Notes under the pieces: model-generated
Seen by the model: only the letters and a program-made list of their open reading frames with translations
The model's database searches: none
Told to the model about the DNA's origin: nothing
Position numbers and translations under genes: made by a program
Assembly: GCA_045106765.1 (NCBI GenBank)
Contig: JBGCFD010000125.1
Span: forward strand, 1 to 64,000
Direction of reading: 5' to 3'
DNA from: CAJQQY01 sp045106765
Lineage (GTDB): Bacteria; Bacteroidota; Bacteroidia; Chitinophagales; Saprospiraceae
DNA: 64,000 nucleotides
Shown here: in pieces, positions 23,842 through 32,959 of the stretch
Numbering within the stretch: position 1 is the stretch's first letter
Layout: each line of letters begins with the position of its first letter

Positions 23842-23967
23842 GGGCAATCGGTCTTTTAAATATTTAAAAAAAATGAATATTACTTATACAAAATGCAAAT
23901 ATATATAGAAAAAATGATATTTGTTTAAGTTTTATTTGTTCATCCGCCTTCAAACATTTTTTACAAA

Positions 23968-24534
23968 ATGCTTTTAGAATTTTTAAAAAATAATTTATTA
24001 TTACCAGACGAGGTTTGCAGCACATTACATGCTTCTTGGCAATACTCGAAGGAATTAAATCGAGGTGATTTTTTGATCCAAACTAATCAAGTCGAGCAAT
24101 ATTTATATTTTATTGAAAAAGGAATAGTTGGAATTTTTTATCCCAACGAAGACCAAAACCAATGTGTGGGATTTGGATATTCACCTTCCGTCATTTGTTC
24201 TTTCCCTTCTTTTGTAAAAAAACTTCCGTCGGAATATTTTATCCAAACCTTGAGCAAAACTAAAGTTGTTGGAATTTCTAGAAATGATTTTTATCGACAC
24301 ATGGAAAATTTTCCAAGCCTTGAACGCTTGTGGAGAACAATGTTGGAAGAAGCTCTTTTGGGAAGAATCGAACGAGAAATTGATTTATTAACTATCGCTC
24401 CAAAAACTCGAATTCAACGATTACTTAATCGAAGTCCACACATCTTCCAAATCGTTCCACTTAAATATATTGCATCCTATCTTCGAATGACTCCTGAAAC
24501 TTTGAGTCGAAATATGAAAAATATAAAATCTTGA
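23968..24534 (+). CDS. Crp/Fnr-family transcriptional regulator
   Basis: N-terminal cyclic-nucleotide-binding-like beta roll (about 15-120; LNRGDFLIQTNQVEQYLYFIEKGIVGIFY) and a C-terminal winged helix. The DNA-recognition helix region is LKYIASYLRMTPETLSRNMKNIKS. No cysteine set for an oxygen-sensing cluster is seen. At 188 residues it is of the short Bacteroidota type. It diverges from the response regulator gene. It is one candidate for recognising the Fnr-like boxes at 4190 and 9048, but that link is only suggestive. The following DinB gene lies 52 bases on and may be co-transcribed. Confidence 0.87.
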   Translation: MLLEFLKNNLLLPDEVCSTLHASWQYSKELNRGDFLIQTNQVEQYLYFIEKGIVGIFYPNEDQNQCVGFGYSPSVICSFPSFVKKLPSEYFIQTLSKTKVVGISRNDFYRHMENFPSLERLWRTMLEEALLGRIEREIDLLTIAPKTRIQRLLNRSPHIFQIVPLKYIASYLRMTPETLSRNMKNIKS

Positions 24535-24586
24535 TTTCAATCAAGGTTTTGTATTTCGTGAAGTTTTATCTTTGAAAAAAAAGAAA

Positions 24587-25150
24587 ATGACAGCTCAAGA
24601 TTTAATTTTACAATTACAAAATGACGTTCAAAAAATTATTGAAACAACGGAACAAGAAGTTTTAAATCTTGATTCAAAAATAGTCCAATGGAAAGAGAAT
24701 GCTGAGACATGGAGCGTTTTAGAATGTTACGAACATCTCAATATTTACAATCGATTTTATAATAATCAATTGGAAAAAGCACTCGCTCTATCCTCATCAC
24801 CTCAAACTTTTAAATCAGGTTGGCTCGGAAATTACTTTACAAAGATGATTGCACCAACCAATGAAAAACCAATCAAAACAATGAAACATGTTGACCCAAA
24901 AGGTTCAACTTTAACCTTCGAAGTGGTTGAAGAATTCCTTGGTCATCAACAAAAGTTATTGCAACTTTTGAACCTCGCCAAAAGTAAGAATTTAAATCCT
25001 AGAAAAATTAGTGTGGAATTTTTTAGACTCTTAAAAATAAAAATTGGAGATGGTTTTAGATTCGTCGTAGCACATGAACAACGACATTTGCAACAAGTCT
25101 TGAGAACGAAAAAAGTGGCTGTTTCTTTTTTGGAAAAAAAAACTGACTAA
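24587..25150 (+). CDS. DinB-family metal-binding protein
   Basis: Four-helix-bundle protein of the DinB/YfiT superfamily. The helices carry the usual His triad: one in ECYEHLNIYNRFYNN, and H-x3-H near the end in VVAHEQRHLQQVL, consistent with a bound divalent metal. I start at ATG of MTAQDLI; a TTG five codons upstream opens the same frame but is preceded by no signal. Function of this group ranges from thiol transferase to unknown damage-inducible roles. It probably shares a transcript with the Crp/Fnr gene. Confidence 0.8.
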   Translation: MTAQDLILQLQNDVQKIIETTEQEVLNLDSKIVQWKENAETWSVLECYEHLNIYNRFYNNQLEKALALSSSPQTFKSGWLGNYFTKMIAPTNEKPIKTMKHVDPKGSTLTFEVVEEFLGHQQKLLQLLNLAKSKNLNPRKISVEFFRLLKIKIGDGFRFVVAHEQRHLQQVLRTKKVAVSFLEKKTD

Positions 25151-25152
25151 CC

Positions 25153-25647
25153 TTATTTTTTCTTTTTTGAAATCCAAGCCCAAATCATTTCTGTCACCAC
25201 AACTTCTTCACCTTTACTATCAATTAACTTTACAGCGACATTGACTTCACCTTTTTCGGTTTCCCGAATTTGTTTCACTTGTTCTGAAGTGAGTGTGGCA
25301 ATTGCTTTTTGAGCACCTGCAGAAAGTTTGATAAATTTTGCACCCAGACTTTTCATCAAGGGTAATTTGTCATCAGGAACATTCATTCCTAAGACCATCC
25401 CGCTAGCGGTTTCAGCCAACAAAACAGAAGCTGCGGCATGAACTTGAGCGATGTGATTTTGATTTTTTTTCTTATTGGGGATATTGACAATCACTTCATT
25501 ACAAGTCATTTTTTCAAAATCTAAACTAGCTGTTCCAACAAACGGAACTACTTTTCCAATAGCTTTATTTCGCAACCAACGCTGTGAAAACTTTGGAAAT
25601 GATTTTAATTTTTGAAGGGTACGGTTTAGGCGATTGTTGAATTCCAT
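25153..25647 (-). CDS. DUF4442 hotdog-fold thioesterase-like protein
   Basis: Predicted hotdog-fold protein of the DUF4442 group, related to acyl-CoA thioesterases. Features are an N-terminal basic segment (RTLQKLKSFPKFSQRWLRNKAIGKVVPFVG), a central helix HAAASVLLAETASGMVLG that matches the hotdog helix with its conserved Asn/Asp and Glu region, and beta strands carrying GEVNVAVKLIDSKGEEVVVTEMIWAWISKK. Substrate unknown. It converges with the DinB gene with only two bases between stops. Confidence 0.75.
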   Translation of the reverse strand: MEFNNRLNRTLQKLKSFPKFSQRWLRNKAIGKVVPFVGTASLDFEKMTCNEVIVNIPNKKKNQNHIAQVHAAASVLLAETASGMVLGMNVPDDKLPLMKSLGAKFIKLSAGAQKAIATLTSEQVKQIRETEKGEVNVAVKLIDSKGEEVVVTEMIWAWISKKKK

Positions 25648-25718
25648 TTTATTGTTTTAGTTTAAAACTTTTGCAAGTTATTACTTAAATAGAATTGTTT
25701 GCTTAAACTTTTATAACA

Positions 25719-25883
25719 AAAACGAGGCTATCTCATTAGTGAAAAATTTAAACCCTCTACAGAATCTTTATTACCACATAGACACCTAGAACATATATTT
25801 AAAATACTATACTATGTGTTCTATCTGCCTATGTGGTAATATTATATCTTGAGTGCTATTTACTAATGAGGCAGCCTCGTTTT
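25719..25883. repeat. Terminator-like palindrome split by an inserted repeat
   Basis: Outer arms 25719-25740 and 25862-25883 are complementary over about 22 bases with two mismatches; they start AAAACGAGGCTATCTC and end GAGGCAGCCTCGTTTT. The loop contains a second, independent palindrome of the ACCACATAG family (25771-25850). The outer palindrome lies just beyond the ilvA stop and looks like the ilv operon terminator. Confidence 0.7.
25771..25850. repeat. ACCACATAG-family palindromic repeat, copy 1
   Basis: The copy starts ATTACCACATAGACAC and its far arm ends GCCTATGTGGTAAT, about 80 bases. It shares wording with 43709-43770 and 63362-63406. Confidence 0.7.
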
Positions 25884-25899
25884 AACTTTATTTTCAGAG

Positions 25900-27168
25900 T
25901 CAAATCAACAACTCAAACAAAGTTGGGTTATCGGTCAACGATTGAAATTGAATTTCATATTTTTTCATCCGCTCGATCAAGCCATCATAATCTTTTGGAT
26001 CTCTTAATTCTATTCCAATCAACGCTGGCCCAGCATTTCGATTTGTTTTTTTCGTATATTCAAAATGGGTGATGTCGTCATTTTCACCTAAAACATTGTT
26101 TAAAAATTCTCGAAGCGCACCTGCTCGCTGTGGAAAACGAATCAAGAAATAATGTTTTAATCCTTCGTACAAAAGAGAACGTTCCTTGATCTCTTCCGTT
26201 CGAGTAATATCATTATTTCCACCACTCACTACGCAAACTACATTTTTGCCTTTTATTTTTTCTTTGTAAAAGTCCAATGCTGCAATCGTCAATGCGCCAG
26301 CAGGTTCTGCCACAATTGCTTCTTCATTATAGAGTTGTAGAATAGTGGAACAAACTTTTCCCTCAGGCACTAAAATCATATCATCAATGATATTTCTGCA
26401 ATAATTAAAAGTAGTCTCCCCCACTCGTTGCACCGCTGCACCATCGACGAACGGATCAATTTTTTCGAGCGTTACCAATTCATTTTTTTGCAAAGCTTCG
26501 TACATCGCAGCAGCACCTTTTGGTTCGACTCCGATGATTTTTGTCTTTGGAGAAATCTGTTTTAAACAACTTCCTAGACCTGAAGCTAATCCACCACCAC
26601 CAATCGCTACAAAAACGAAATCAATATTTTCTTCGCAGTCTTCCAAAATTTCTAGGCCAACTGTTGCTTGCCCTTCGATTACTTTTTCATCATTGAATGG
26701 ATGAACAAAAACTTTATTATTTTCTTCCGAATCTGCCAACGCCATTTTGTACGATGCATCAAAAGTATCACCTCCCAAAACAATTTCTATTCGTTCTTTT
26801 CCAAAACGTCTGACCTTATCAATCTTTTGTTTTGGTGTAGTTCCAGGCATATAAATTTTTCCATTGACACCTAATTTTTGACAAGCCAACGCCACACCTT
26901 GTGCATGATTTCCTGCACTCGCACAGACAATCCCATTTTCCAAATCCTTCTTCGGCATAGAAGCCATTTTATTATAAGCTCCTCTAATTTTGTAGGAACG
27001 TACCACTTGGAGATCTTCTCTTTTCAGGAAAATATTACAATCGTAATTTTCGGAAAGATTAAAATTTCGCATCAACGGAGTGTGATCGACTACACCCTTG
27101 AGTCGAACTTTCGCTTTGTAAATTTTTTCTATGGAAATGAATTTGCTTGCCTTGGAAGGAACTTTCAT
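25900..27168 (-). CDS. ilvA: Threonine ammonia-lyase (biosynthetic)
   Basis: PLP enzyme converting threonine to 2-oxobutanoate, committing carbon to isoleucine. The PLP lysine is in REDLQVVRSYKIRGAYNKM near residue 60. ASAGNHAQGVA, GGGGLASGLG and CVVSGGNND are the substrate and phosphate-binding loops. The C-terminal 85 residues form an ACT-like regulatory domain (LKHYFLIRFPQRAGALREFLNNVL), so Ile feedback is likely. Length 422 matches the Bacteroidota/Gram-positive type with one ACT-like domain. Last gene of the ilvDBNCA operon, which supports a biosynthetic rather than catabolic role. Confidence 0.93.
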   Translation of the reverse strand: MKVPSKASKFISIEKIYKAKVRLKGVVDHTPLMRNFNLSENYDCNIFLKREDLQVVRSYKIRGAYNKMASMPKKDLENGIVCASAGNHAQGVALACQKLGVNGKIYMPGTTPKQKIDKVRRFGKERIEIVLGGDTFDASYKMALADSEENNKVFVHPFNDEKVIEGQATVGLEILEDCEENIDFVFVAIGGGGLASGLGSCLKQISPKTKIIGVEPKGAAAMYEALQKNELVTLEKIDPFVDGAAVQRVGETTFNYCRNIIDDMILVPEGKVCSTILQLYNEEAIVAEPAGALTIAALDFYKEKIKGKNVVCVVSGGNNDITRTEEIKERSLLYEGLKHYFLIRFPQRAGALREFLNNVLGENDDITHFEYTKKTNRNAGPALIGIELRDPKDYDGLIERMKKYEIQFQSLTDNPTLFELLI

Positions 27169-27185
27169 GGTGATTTTTTTTTTTC

Positions 27186-27286
27186 GAATAACGAATTTTG
27201 AACAAGGAATTTCGATTTAAGAAGTTTGACGATTAGTGTGTTCAACACTTCTTAAATCGAAATTCCTTGTTCATTATTCGTTATTC
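27186..27286. repeat. Long inverted repeat between ilvC and ilvA
   Basis: Arms 27186-27225 and 27247-27286 match at 38 of 40 positions around a 21-base loop. The transcript would fold into a very stable hairpin between ilvC and ilvA, which could protect the upstream message or lower ilvA expression. Confidence 0.9.
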
Positions 27287-27287
27287 C

Positions 27288-28346
27288 CTAAGCGTTAACT
27301 TTCGCATTTTCAGGACGAAGCGCCCGAACTGCTTTTCCAGTTTGCCACATTTCTGAATCTCGTAATTCTTTCAATTCTGCTTCTAATTTTACTCGGTAAT
27401 CTCCTTGGCTATTCGAGTCAATTGAAGCTTGTGCTTCTCGACCGGTTTCTACTTCTTCGTATAATTCTTCAAAAACTGGCTTAACGGCATCTCGGAATTT
27501 TTTCCACCAATCCAATGCACCACGCTGTGCAGTTGTTGAACAATTGGCATACATCCAATCCATTCCATTTTCTGCCACCAACGGATAAAGCGACTGAGTT
27601 GCCTCTTCAACTGTTTCATTAAACGCCTCTGAAGGAGAATGTCCTTTGCTTCGCAACAAATCATATTGCGCAGCAAACAAACCTTGAATCGCTCCCATCA
27701 AACTTCCTCTTTCTCCTGTCAAATCTGAGTAAACTTCTTTTTGGAAATTTGTCTCAAATAAATATCCTGAACCAATTCCAATTCCTAATGCTACTACTCT
27801 TTCTTTTGCTCGACCAGTTGCATCTTGGAAGATTGCGTAACTAGAATTCAAACCTCGACCTGCTACAAACATTCTTCGCAAACTTGTTCCAGAACCTTTT
27901 GGCGCAACTAATATTACATCAATATCTGCTGGAGGAATAATCCCCGTTCGCTCTTTGTAAGTAACTGCAAATCCATGAGAAAAATATAATGCTTTCCCTG
28001 GAGTCAAGTATGGTTTGATGGTTTCCCAACAAGAAATTTGCGCAGCATCAGATAATAAATATTGAATAACTGTTCCTCGCTCACATGCTTCTTCGATTGA
28101 AAAAAGTGTCTCGCCTGGAACAAATCCATCGTCGACTGCTTTGTCCCAAGATAAGGAAGGAGAACGTTGACCAACGATTACATTAAATCCATTGTCTCTT
28201 AAATTTAATGCTTGACCTGGACCTTGCACACCATAGCCAATGATGGCAATAGTTTCATCTTTTAAAACTTCTTGAGCTTTTGCTAAAGGAAATTCTTCTC
28301 GAGTTGCGACGTTTTCTTCAACGCCTCCAAAATTCATTTTTGCCAT
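27288..28346 (-). CDS. ilvC: Ketol-acid reductoisomerase
   Basis: Isomerises and reduces acetolactate or acetohydroxybutyrate with NAD(P)H, the second common step of Val/Ile synthesis. The Rossmann loop is IIGYGVQGPGQALNLRDNG (about 35-53), the form with GPG found in Bacteroidota enzymes. VAPKGSGTSLRRMF and the SDLTGERGSLMGAIQGLF segment supply metal-binding Asp and Glu. NETVEEATQSLYPLVAENGMDWMYANCSTTAQRG completes the knotted helical domain. Length 352 is normal for this type. It follows ilvN in the operon. Confidence 0.94.
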   Translation of the reverse strand: MAKMNFGGVEENVATREEFPLAKAQEVLKDETIAIIGYGVQGPGQALNLRDNGFNVIVGQRSPSLSWDKAVDDGFVPGETLFSIEEACERGTVIQYLLSDAAQISCWETIKPYLTPGKALYFSHGFAVTYKERTGIIPPADIDVILVAPKGSGTSLRRMFVAGRGLNSSYAIFQDATGRAKERVVALGIGIGSGYLFETNFQKEVYSDLTGERGSLMGAIQGLFAAQYDLLRSKGHSPSEAFNETVEEATQSLYPLVAENGMDWMYANCSTTAQRGALDWWKKFRDAVKPVFEELYEEVETGREAQASIDSNSQGDYRVKLEAELKELRDSEMWQTGKAVRALRPENAKVNA

Positions 28347-28463
28347 GACTATGATTTTTTTGTAAAACTTTTACTTGTTTAATAAATGTGAATGATTAAA
28401 AATGTGTTTTCGTTTTTGAAAAACAAAAAAACTGTAACAATATATTTACATTTTAAAAAATAA

Positions 28464-28994
28464 CTAATTAAAATGTGTACTTTCGATTGATTTCAAATAA
28501 GTATTTAGCATTTCCATTGGTTTTACAATGGCGATTCTTCCTGATCTGACAAATTCGTAAATTCCAATTTTTTCGAGTTCATGAAGTAATGCTTCGGTTT
28601 CTTCAGCGTGTCCTGTTTTTTCAATGACAGTAAATTCAGGTTCGATTTCTAGAATTCTAGCATTGTGTTTTCGGATGAGTTTTTCTAAACTATTTCCGTT
28701 GGTAAATCCGCTAGTTGGTACTTTGTACAAGGCTACTTCTTGATGAATAATTTCAGTTTCATCGTAGTAAAATGCTTTGATGACATCAACTTGTTTGTCA
28801 ATTTGTGCAACTAGTTTTCGGACTTGTTCTTCTTCTAAATTTACAACAATGGTAAATCTGTGAATGCCTTTAATGGATGCTTTCGAAGTTGTTAGACTTT
28901 CGATATTGATGTGTCTTCTAGTGAAAACCGAAACGATTCGGGAGATTAATCCTGTTTTGTTTTCGCTGAAAACTGTTATAGTGAATTCTTTCAT
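28464..28994 (-). CDS. ilvN: Acetolactate synthase small (regulatory) subunit
   Basis: Regulatory partner of IlvB; its ACT domain binds valine. The start ATG gives MKEFTITVFSENKTGLISRIVSVFTRRHINIESLT, the conserved ACT beginning; an ATG eight codons upstream is less likely. A second region (FTVIEKTGHAEETEALLHELEKIGIYEFVRSGRIAIVKP) matches the C-terminal domain of the family. It is separated from ilvB by about 120 bases containing an inverted repeat. Confidence 0.92.
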   Translation of the reverse strand: MKEFTITVFSENKTGLISRIVSVFTRRHINIESLTTSKASIKGIHRFTIVVNLEEEQVRKLVAQIDKQVDVIKAFYYDETEIIHQEVALYKVPTSGFTNGNSLEKLIRKHNARILEIEPEFTVIEKTGHAEETEALLHELEKIGIYEFVRSGRIAIVKPMEMLNTYLKSIESTHFN

Positions 28995-29024
28995 AATTGT
29001 TCTTTTAACACTTAACACGTGGTG

Positions 29025-29108
29025 GTCTGCTTTAGCTGACCTAGGTTTTTTTTATTTAGAAGTCGCGTCGTCGCTTGGCTCCTTTTTTTAAGATCTGCTA
29101 AAGCAGAC
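29025..29108. repeat. Inverted repeat between ilvB and ilvN
   Basis: GTCTGCTTTAGC (29025-29036) and GCTAAAGCAGAC (29097-29108) form a perfect 12-bp stem enclosing 60 bases. It may set relative expression of the two synthase subunits. Confidence 0.75.
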
Positions 29109-29115
29109 AGCAACG

Positions 29116-30867
29116 TTACTCTAATCTTATTTCTCCGACACTTGCTCCAGTTTGGATCATTGGGAAAATATTTTCTTCTTTTTCTACTCGTACATGAAGC
29201 AAATATGGCCCATCATATTCCAACATCTTCGTAATTGCTTTTTTCAAATCTTTCGGATCAGAAACAACACTTCCTGCTACTCCGAAACCTTCTGCTATTT
29301 TTATAAAGTCAGGATTTTGCAAAGCAACTGAAGAGTATCTTTTGTCAAAAAATAATTGTTGCCATTGTCTAACCATTCCTAAATATTCATTGTCGAGTAA
29401 AACTATTTTTACTCCTACATTCCATTGTGCACACATTCCCAATTCTTGAATCGTCATTTGAAAACCACCATCTCCGACAAAGCAAACTACTTCTCGGTTT
29501 GGTTGTGCTAATTTTGCTCCAAAGGCTGCTGGTAAACCATAGCCCATTGTACCTGCTCCACCGGATGAAACCCATTGATTGGTATCTTCAAACTCATAGT
29601 AGCGAGCAGCAGACATTTGGTGTTGTCCAACATCAGTAGCTACAATTGCTTTTCCGTCTGTTTGGTTGGAAACCATTCGAACCACTTGTCCCATTTTTAT
29701 TTTTCCATCAGCATTCGCTTTTAAATCTCGCTTAACTACTTTTTCATTTTCCAATTTTGCGCAAGCTTTAAATTCTTTTAACCACTTGGTGTATTTTTTT
29801 TCTTTTACTAATGGTAAAAGTTTTTTCAAAACATCTTTTGCATCACCTAAAACAGGTACATCTGCTTTTACATTTTTATTAATTTCAGAAGGATCAATTT
29901 CGATGTGAATGACTTTTGCTTGTTTGGCATATTTTGACAAATTACCTGTTACTCTATCATCGAATCGCATTCCTATAGCAATCAAAACATCGCACTCATT
30001 GGTCTTTATATTTGGTCCATAATTTCCATGCATCCCCAACATCCCCATGTGCAATGGATGTGAATTAGGAATACTAGAAAGCCCGTGAATAGTACATCCT
30101 AGTGGTATTCCTGTTTTTTCTACAAATGCTTTAAACTCATTTTGTGCATGTGCAATTTGAATTCCATGACCTGCAAGAATGAATGGTTTTTTTGCTTTAT
30201 TAATCAGATTAGCAGCAGCAGCCAATGATTTTTTTTCCACCTTTGGCAAAGGATGATAAGATCGGATTGTTGGGTTTTTCATGTAGACAAAATCCATTTC
30301 ATCAAGCTGTGCATCTTTAGTAATGTCAATTAAAACTGGTCCAGGTCTTCCTGAGTTGGCAATGTAAAATGCTTTGGCAAAAACAGTTGGAATTTCTTCT
30401 GCTTTGGTAATTTGATAATTCCATTTCGTAACAGAAGTCGTACATCCAATTACATCGATTTCTTGAAATGCATCACTTCCTAAAACCTGACTAAACACTT
30501 GTCCCGTGATACAAACCAATGGCGTCGAATCCATAAATGCATCTCCAATCCCTGTAATTAAATTTGTCGCTCCTGGGCCAGAAGTTGCCATGCAAACTCC
30601 AATCTTTCGAGTCACACGTGCATAACCTTGCGCTGCATGAATTGCTCCTTGCTCATGACGAGGAAGGATATGTTGCAATCGATCTTGGTAGTTATATAAT
30701 GCATCATAGACTGGCATAATCGCTCCACCTGGATATCCAAAAATAGTATTCACATCTTCTTCCAATAAACATTTTAAGACTGCTTCTGCACCTGTGATTC
30801 TAACTGGTTTGCCCACTTTAATTTTTTTTGCTTTGGAAGCTTTTCGAGTCTTTGTATTTTTCTGCAC
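29116..30867 (-). CDS. ilvB: Acetolactate synthase large (catalytic) subunit
   Basis: ThDP-dependent synthase forming acetolactate from pyruvate or acetohydroxybutyrate from pyruvate plus 2-oxobutanoate. After a basic N-terminal extension comes ITGAEAVLKCLLEEDVNTIFGYPGGAIMPVYDAL, with the catalytic Glu in LPRHEQGAIHAAQGYAR. FAD-binding middle domain contains GMRFDDRVTGNLSKYAK. The C-terminal ThDP motif is GDGGFQMTIQELGMCAQWNVGVKIVLLDNEYLGMVRQWQ. Length 583 is typical. Second gene of the operon, about 80 bases after ilvD. Confidence 0.95.
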   Translation of the reverse strand: MQKNTKTRKASKAKKIKVGKPVRITGAEAVLKCLLEEDVNTIFGYPGGAIMPVYDALYNYQDRLQHILPRHEQGAIHAAQGYARVTRKIGVCMATSGPGATNLITGIGDAFMDSTPLVCITGQVFSQVLGSDAFQEIDVIGCTTSVTKWNYQITKAEEIPTVFAKAFYIANSGRPGPVLIDITKDAQLDEMDFVYMKNPTIRSYHPLPKVEKKSLAAAANLINKAKKPFILAGHGIQIAHAQNEFKAFVEKTGIPLGCTIHGLSSIPNSHPLHMGMLGMHGNYGPNIKTNECDVLIAIGMRFDDRVTGNLSKYAKQAKVIHIEIDPSEINKNVKADVPVLGDAKDVLKKLLPLVKEKKYTKWLKEFKACAKLENEKVVKRDLKANADGKIKMGQVVRMVSNQTDGKAIVATDVGQHQMSAARYYEFEDTNQWVSSGGAGTMGYGLPAAFGAKLAQPNREVVCFVGDGGFQMTIQELGMCAQWNVGVKIVLLDNEYLGMVRQWQQLFFDKRYSSVALQNPDFIKIAEGFGVAGSVVSDPKDLKKAITKMLEYDGPYLLHVRVEKEENIFPMIQTGASVGEIRLE

Positions 30868-30950
30868 TTGATTGATTTTTTATTTTTTTGTATTTTAAAG
30901 CTCTTGCTTTAAATTATATTAATTTCTGAAGTAAAAACTACGGAGTACTT

Positions 30951-32636
30951 TTAACATTCATCGGTGACACATCCTTCACTTGCGGAAGATACTGTCGCAG
31001 CATATTTTCTTAAAATACCAGTTGCTGCCCGAAGCGTAAGTGGTTGCCAATTTTTTCTTCTATTGTCAATTTCTTCATCTGTTAATTCCACATCTAATTT
31101 ATTATTGACTGCATCAATTGTAATCGTATCACCATCTTCTAACAATCCAATTACACCACCAACTTGTGCTTCAGGTGTGACATGTCCAACAACAAATCCA
31201 TGCGTTCCTCCAGAGAATCTAGCATCTGTAATCAAGGCAACTGAATTTCCTAATCCTGCTCCCATAATTGCGGAAGTTGGTTTCAACATTTCAGGCATTC
31301 CAGGTCCTCCTTTGGGCCCGATATATCTAATCACAATTACTTCGCCTGAATTAATTTTACCTGCGACGATTGCCGCATTTGCATCAGCTTCTGAATTAAA
31401 TACTCGTGCTGTTCCTTTAAAAACCTCTCCTTCTTTTCCTGTAATTTTTGCAACTGAACCACCCGTTGCGATGTTTCCATAAAGTATTTGTAAGTGCCCT
31501 GTCGGCTTGACGGGGTTGTTAAACGATTTGATGACTTTTTGATCGGCTAAAAGATTTGGAACATCTGCTAAATTTTCTGCCATCGTTTTTCCTGTTACCG
31601 TCAAACAATCGCCATACAACATTCCATTTTCCAATAATAATTTTAAAACTGCTGGAACACCTCCAACCTTATGCAAGTCTTCCATCAAGTATTGTCCACT
31701 TGGTTTGAGGTCAGCCAAGAAAGGTGTTTTGTCGCTGATGCGTTGAAAATCATCCAAGGAAATATCTACCTCAACTGATTTTGCCATGGCGATTAAATGT
31801 AAAACTGCATTTGTTGAACCACCTAAAACCATGATGAGTGTAATCGCATTTTCGAATGCTTCCTTTGTCATGATGTCTCGTGGAAGAATATTTTTTTCCA
31901 TCAAATTCCGCATTGCCTTACCGACTCTAGCACATTCTTCTTTTTTATTTGGACTCACCGCAGGGTTGGAAGAATTATATGGCAAACTCATTCCCATCGC
32001 TTCAATTGCTGATGCCATAGTATTGGCGGTGTACATTCCTCCACAAGCACCTGGTCCAGGACAAGCTTTTTGAATGACACTTTTATAATCTTCTTCGGAA
32101 ATTGTCCCAGCTACCTTTTGACCTAAAGCTTCGAAGGCAGAAACGATATCGAGTTTTTTATCCAAATGACAACCTGGTTGAATCGTTCCTCCGTAAACTA
32201 AAATTCCCGGTCGATTCAATCTTCCCAAAGCCATCATTGCACCTGGCATATTTTTATCGCAACCAACAACTGCGACGATAGCATCATACCATTGTGCTGA
32301 AGCAACTGTTTCAATCGAATCTGCGATAATATCTCGCGACGGCAAAGAAAAACGCATTCCATCTGTTCCCATCGAAATTCCATCACTCACTCCTATCGTA
32401 TGAAAAATCAAACCAATCAAATCTGATTCGTTGACTCCAATTTTGATATCTTTTGCTAAGTCATTCAAGTGCATGTTACAAGGATTGCCTTCCCATCCTG
32501 TACTCACGATTCCGACTTACGCTTTTTTCAAATCCTCATGAGTCAATCCGATGGCATGAAGCATCGCTTGAGCTGCAGGTTGAGTTGGATCTTGCGTGAT
32601 CCGTTTACTGTATTTATTGAGTTCCGTTTTTACCAT
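30951..32636 (-). pseudogene. ilvD: Dihydroxy-acid dehydratase with in-frame TAA at codon 40
   Basis: IlvD dehydrates dihydroxy acids in Val/Ile synthesis using an iron-sulfur cluster. The normal N-terminus (VKTELNKYSKRITQDPTQP and on) starts at ATG 32636 and stays in frame for 39 codons. It then meets TAA at 32519-32517, then continues with VGIVSTGWEGNPCNMHLN and the whole enzyme. Cluster cysteines appear in GNPCNMH, GCDKNMPG and PGACGGMYTANTM. Related proteins usually have Gln at the interrupted position, so a CAA to TAA change is the simplest cause. Possibilities are a nonsense mutation, sequencing error, stop-codon readthrough, or restart at GTG 32507 giving a 518-residue protein lacking the N-terminus. 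First gene of the operon, behind the attenuator. Confidence 0.85.
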
Positions 32637-32818
32637 AAGTATCAAAAGTATTATCTACCGTTATTTTTACGAAATTTTTTAAATCAAGTTTTACAATGAG
32701 CATTTTTTATTCAAGTACACTTAACTGTCTGATTATCAATACCTTAAAAACCCACCAAGACCAGTTACCAACATTCAGAATAAAATGGATCGCATTTTTT
32801 ATTTTAAGCATAAAACAA

Positions 32819-32850
32819 AAAAGCCTTTCCGAATATTCGGAAAGGCTTTT
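32819..32850 (-). terminator. ilv attenuator terminator
   Basis: AAAAGCCTTTCCGAA pairs with TTCGGAAAGGCTTTT, and on the minus strand is followed by TTTTG. It lies 22 bases after the leader-peptide stop and about 180 bases before ilvD. Confidence 0.88.
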
Positions 32851-32872
32851 GATTTATTTTGTAAATGTATTG

Positions 32873-32959
32873 TTACATCAAATAGTGCCTTTCCTGAAAA
32901 TCGCTAATAATAACGATGACAGAAATAATAATGACACTAATAATAATATAACTAAACAT
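32873..32959 (-). CDS. ilv leader peptide
   Basis: A 28-codon frame, ATG at 32959 and TAA at 32875-32873. Codons 5-18 include eight Ile and three Val... counting the full peptide there are nine Ile, three Val and one Leu, with runs of three Ile codons at 5-7 and 10-12. This composition, just ahead of a terminator and the ilv biosynthetic genes, is the hallmark of transcription attenuation by branched-chain aminoacyl-tRNA levels. The start is preceded by an A/T-rich tract. It is not expected to have a function as a protein. Confidence 0.82.
   Translation of the reverse strand: MFSYIIISVIIISVIVIISDFQERHYLM

Noticed and set aside
30964..31482. Long plus-strand frame opposite ilvD
   Set aside because: It is an antisense shadow of a strongly conserved enzyme frame and has no family features.
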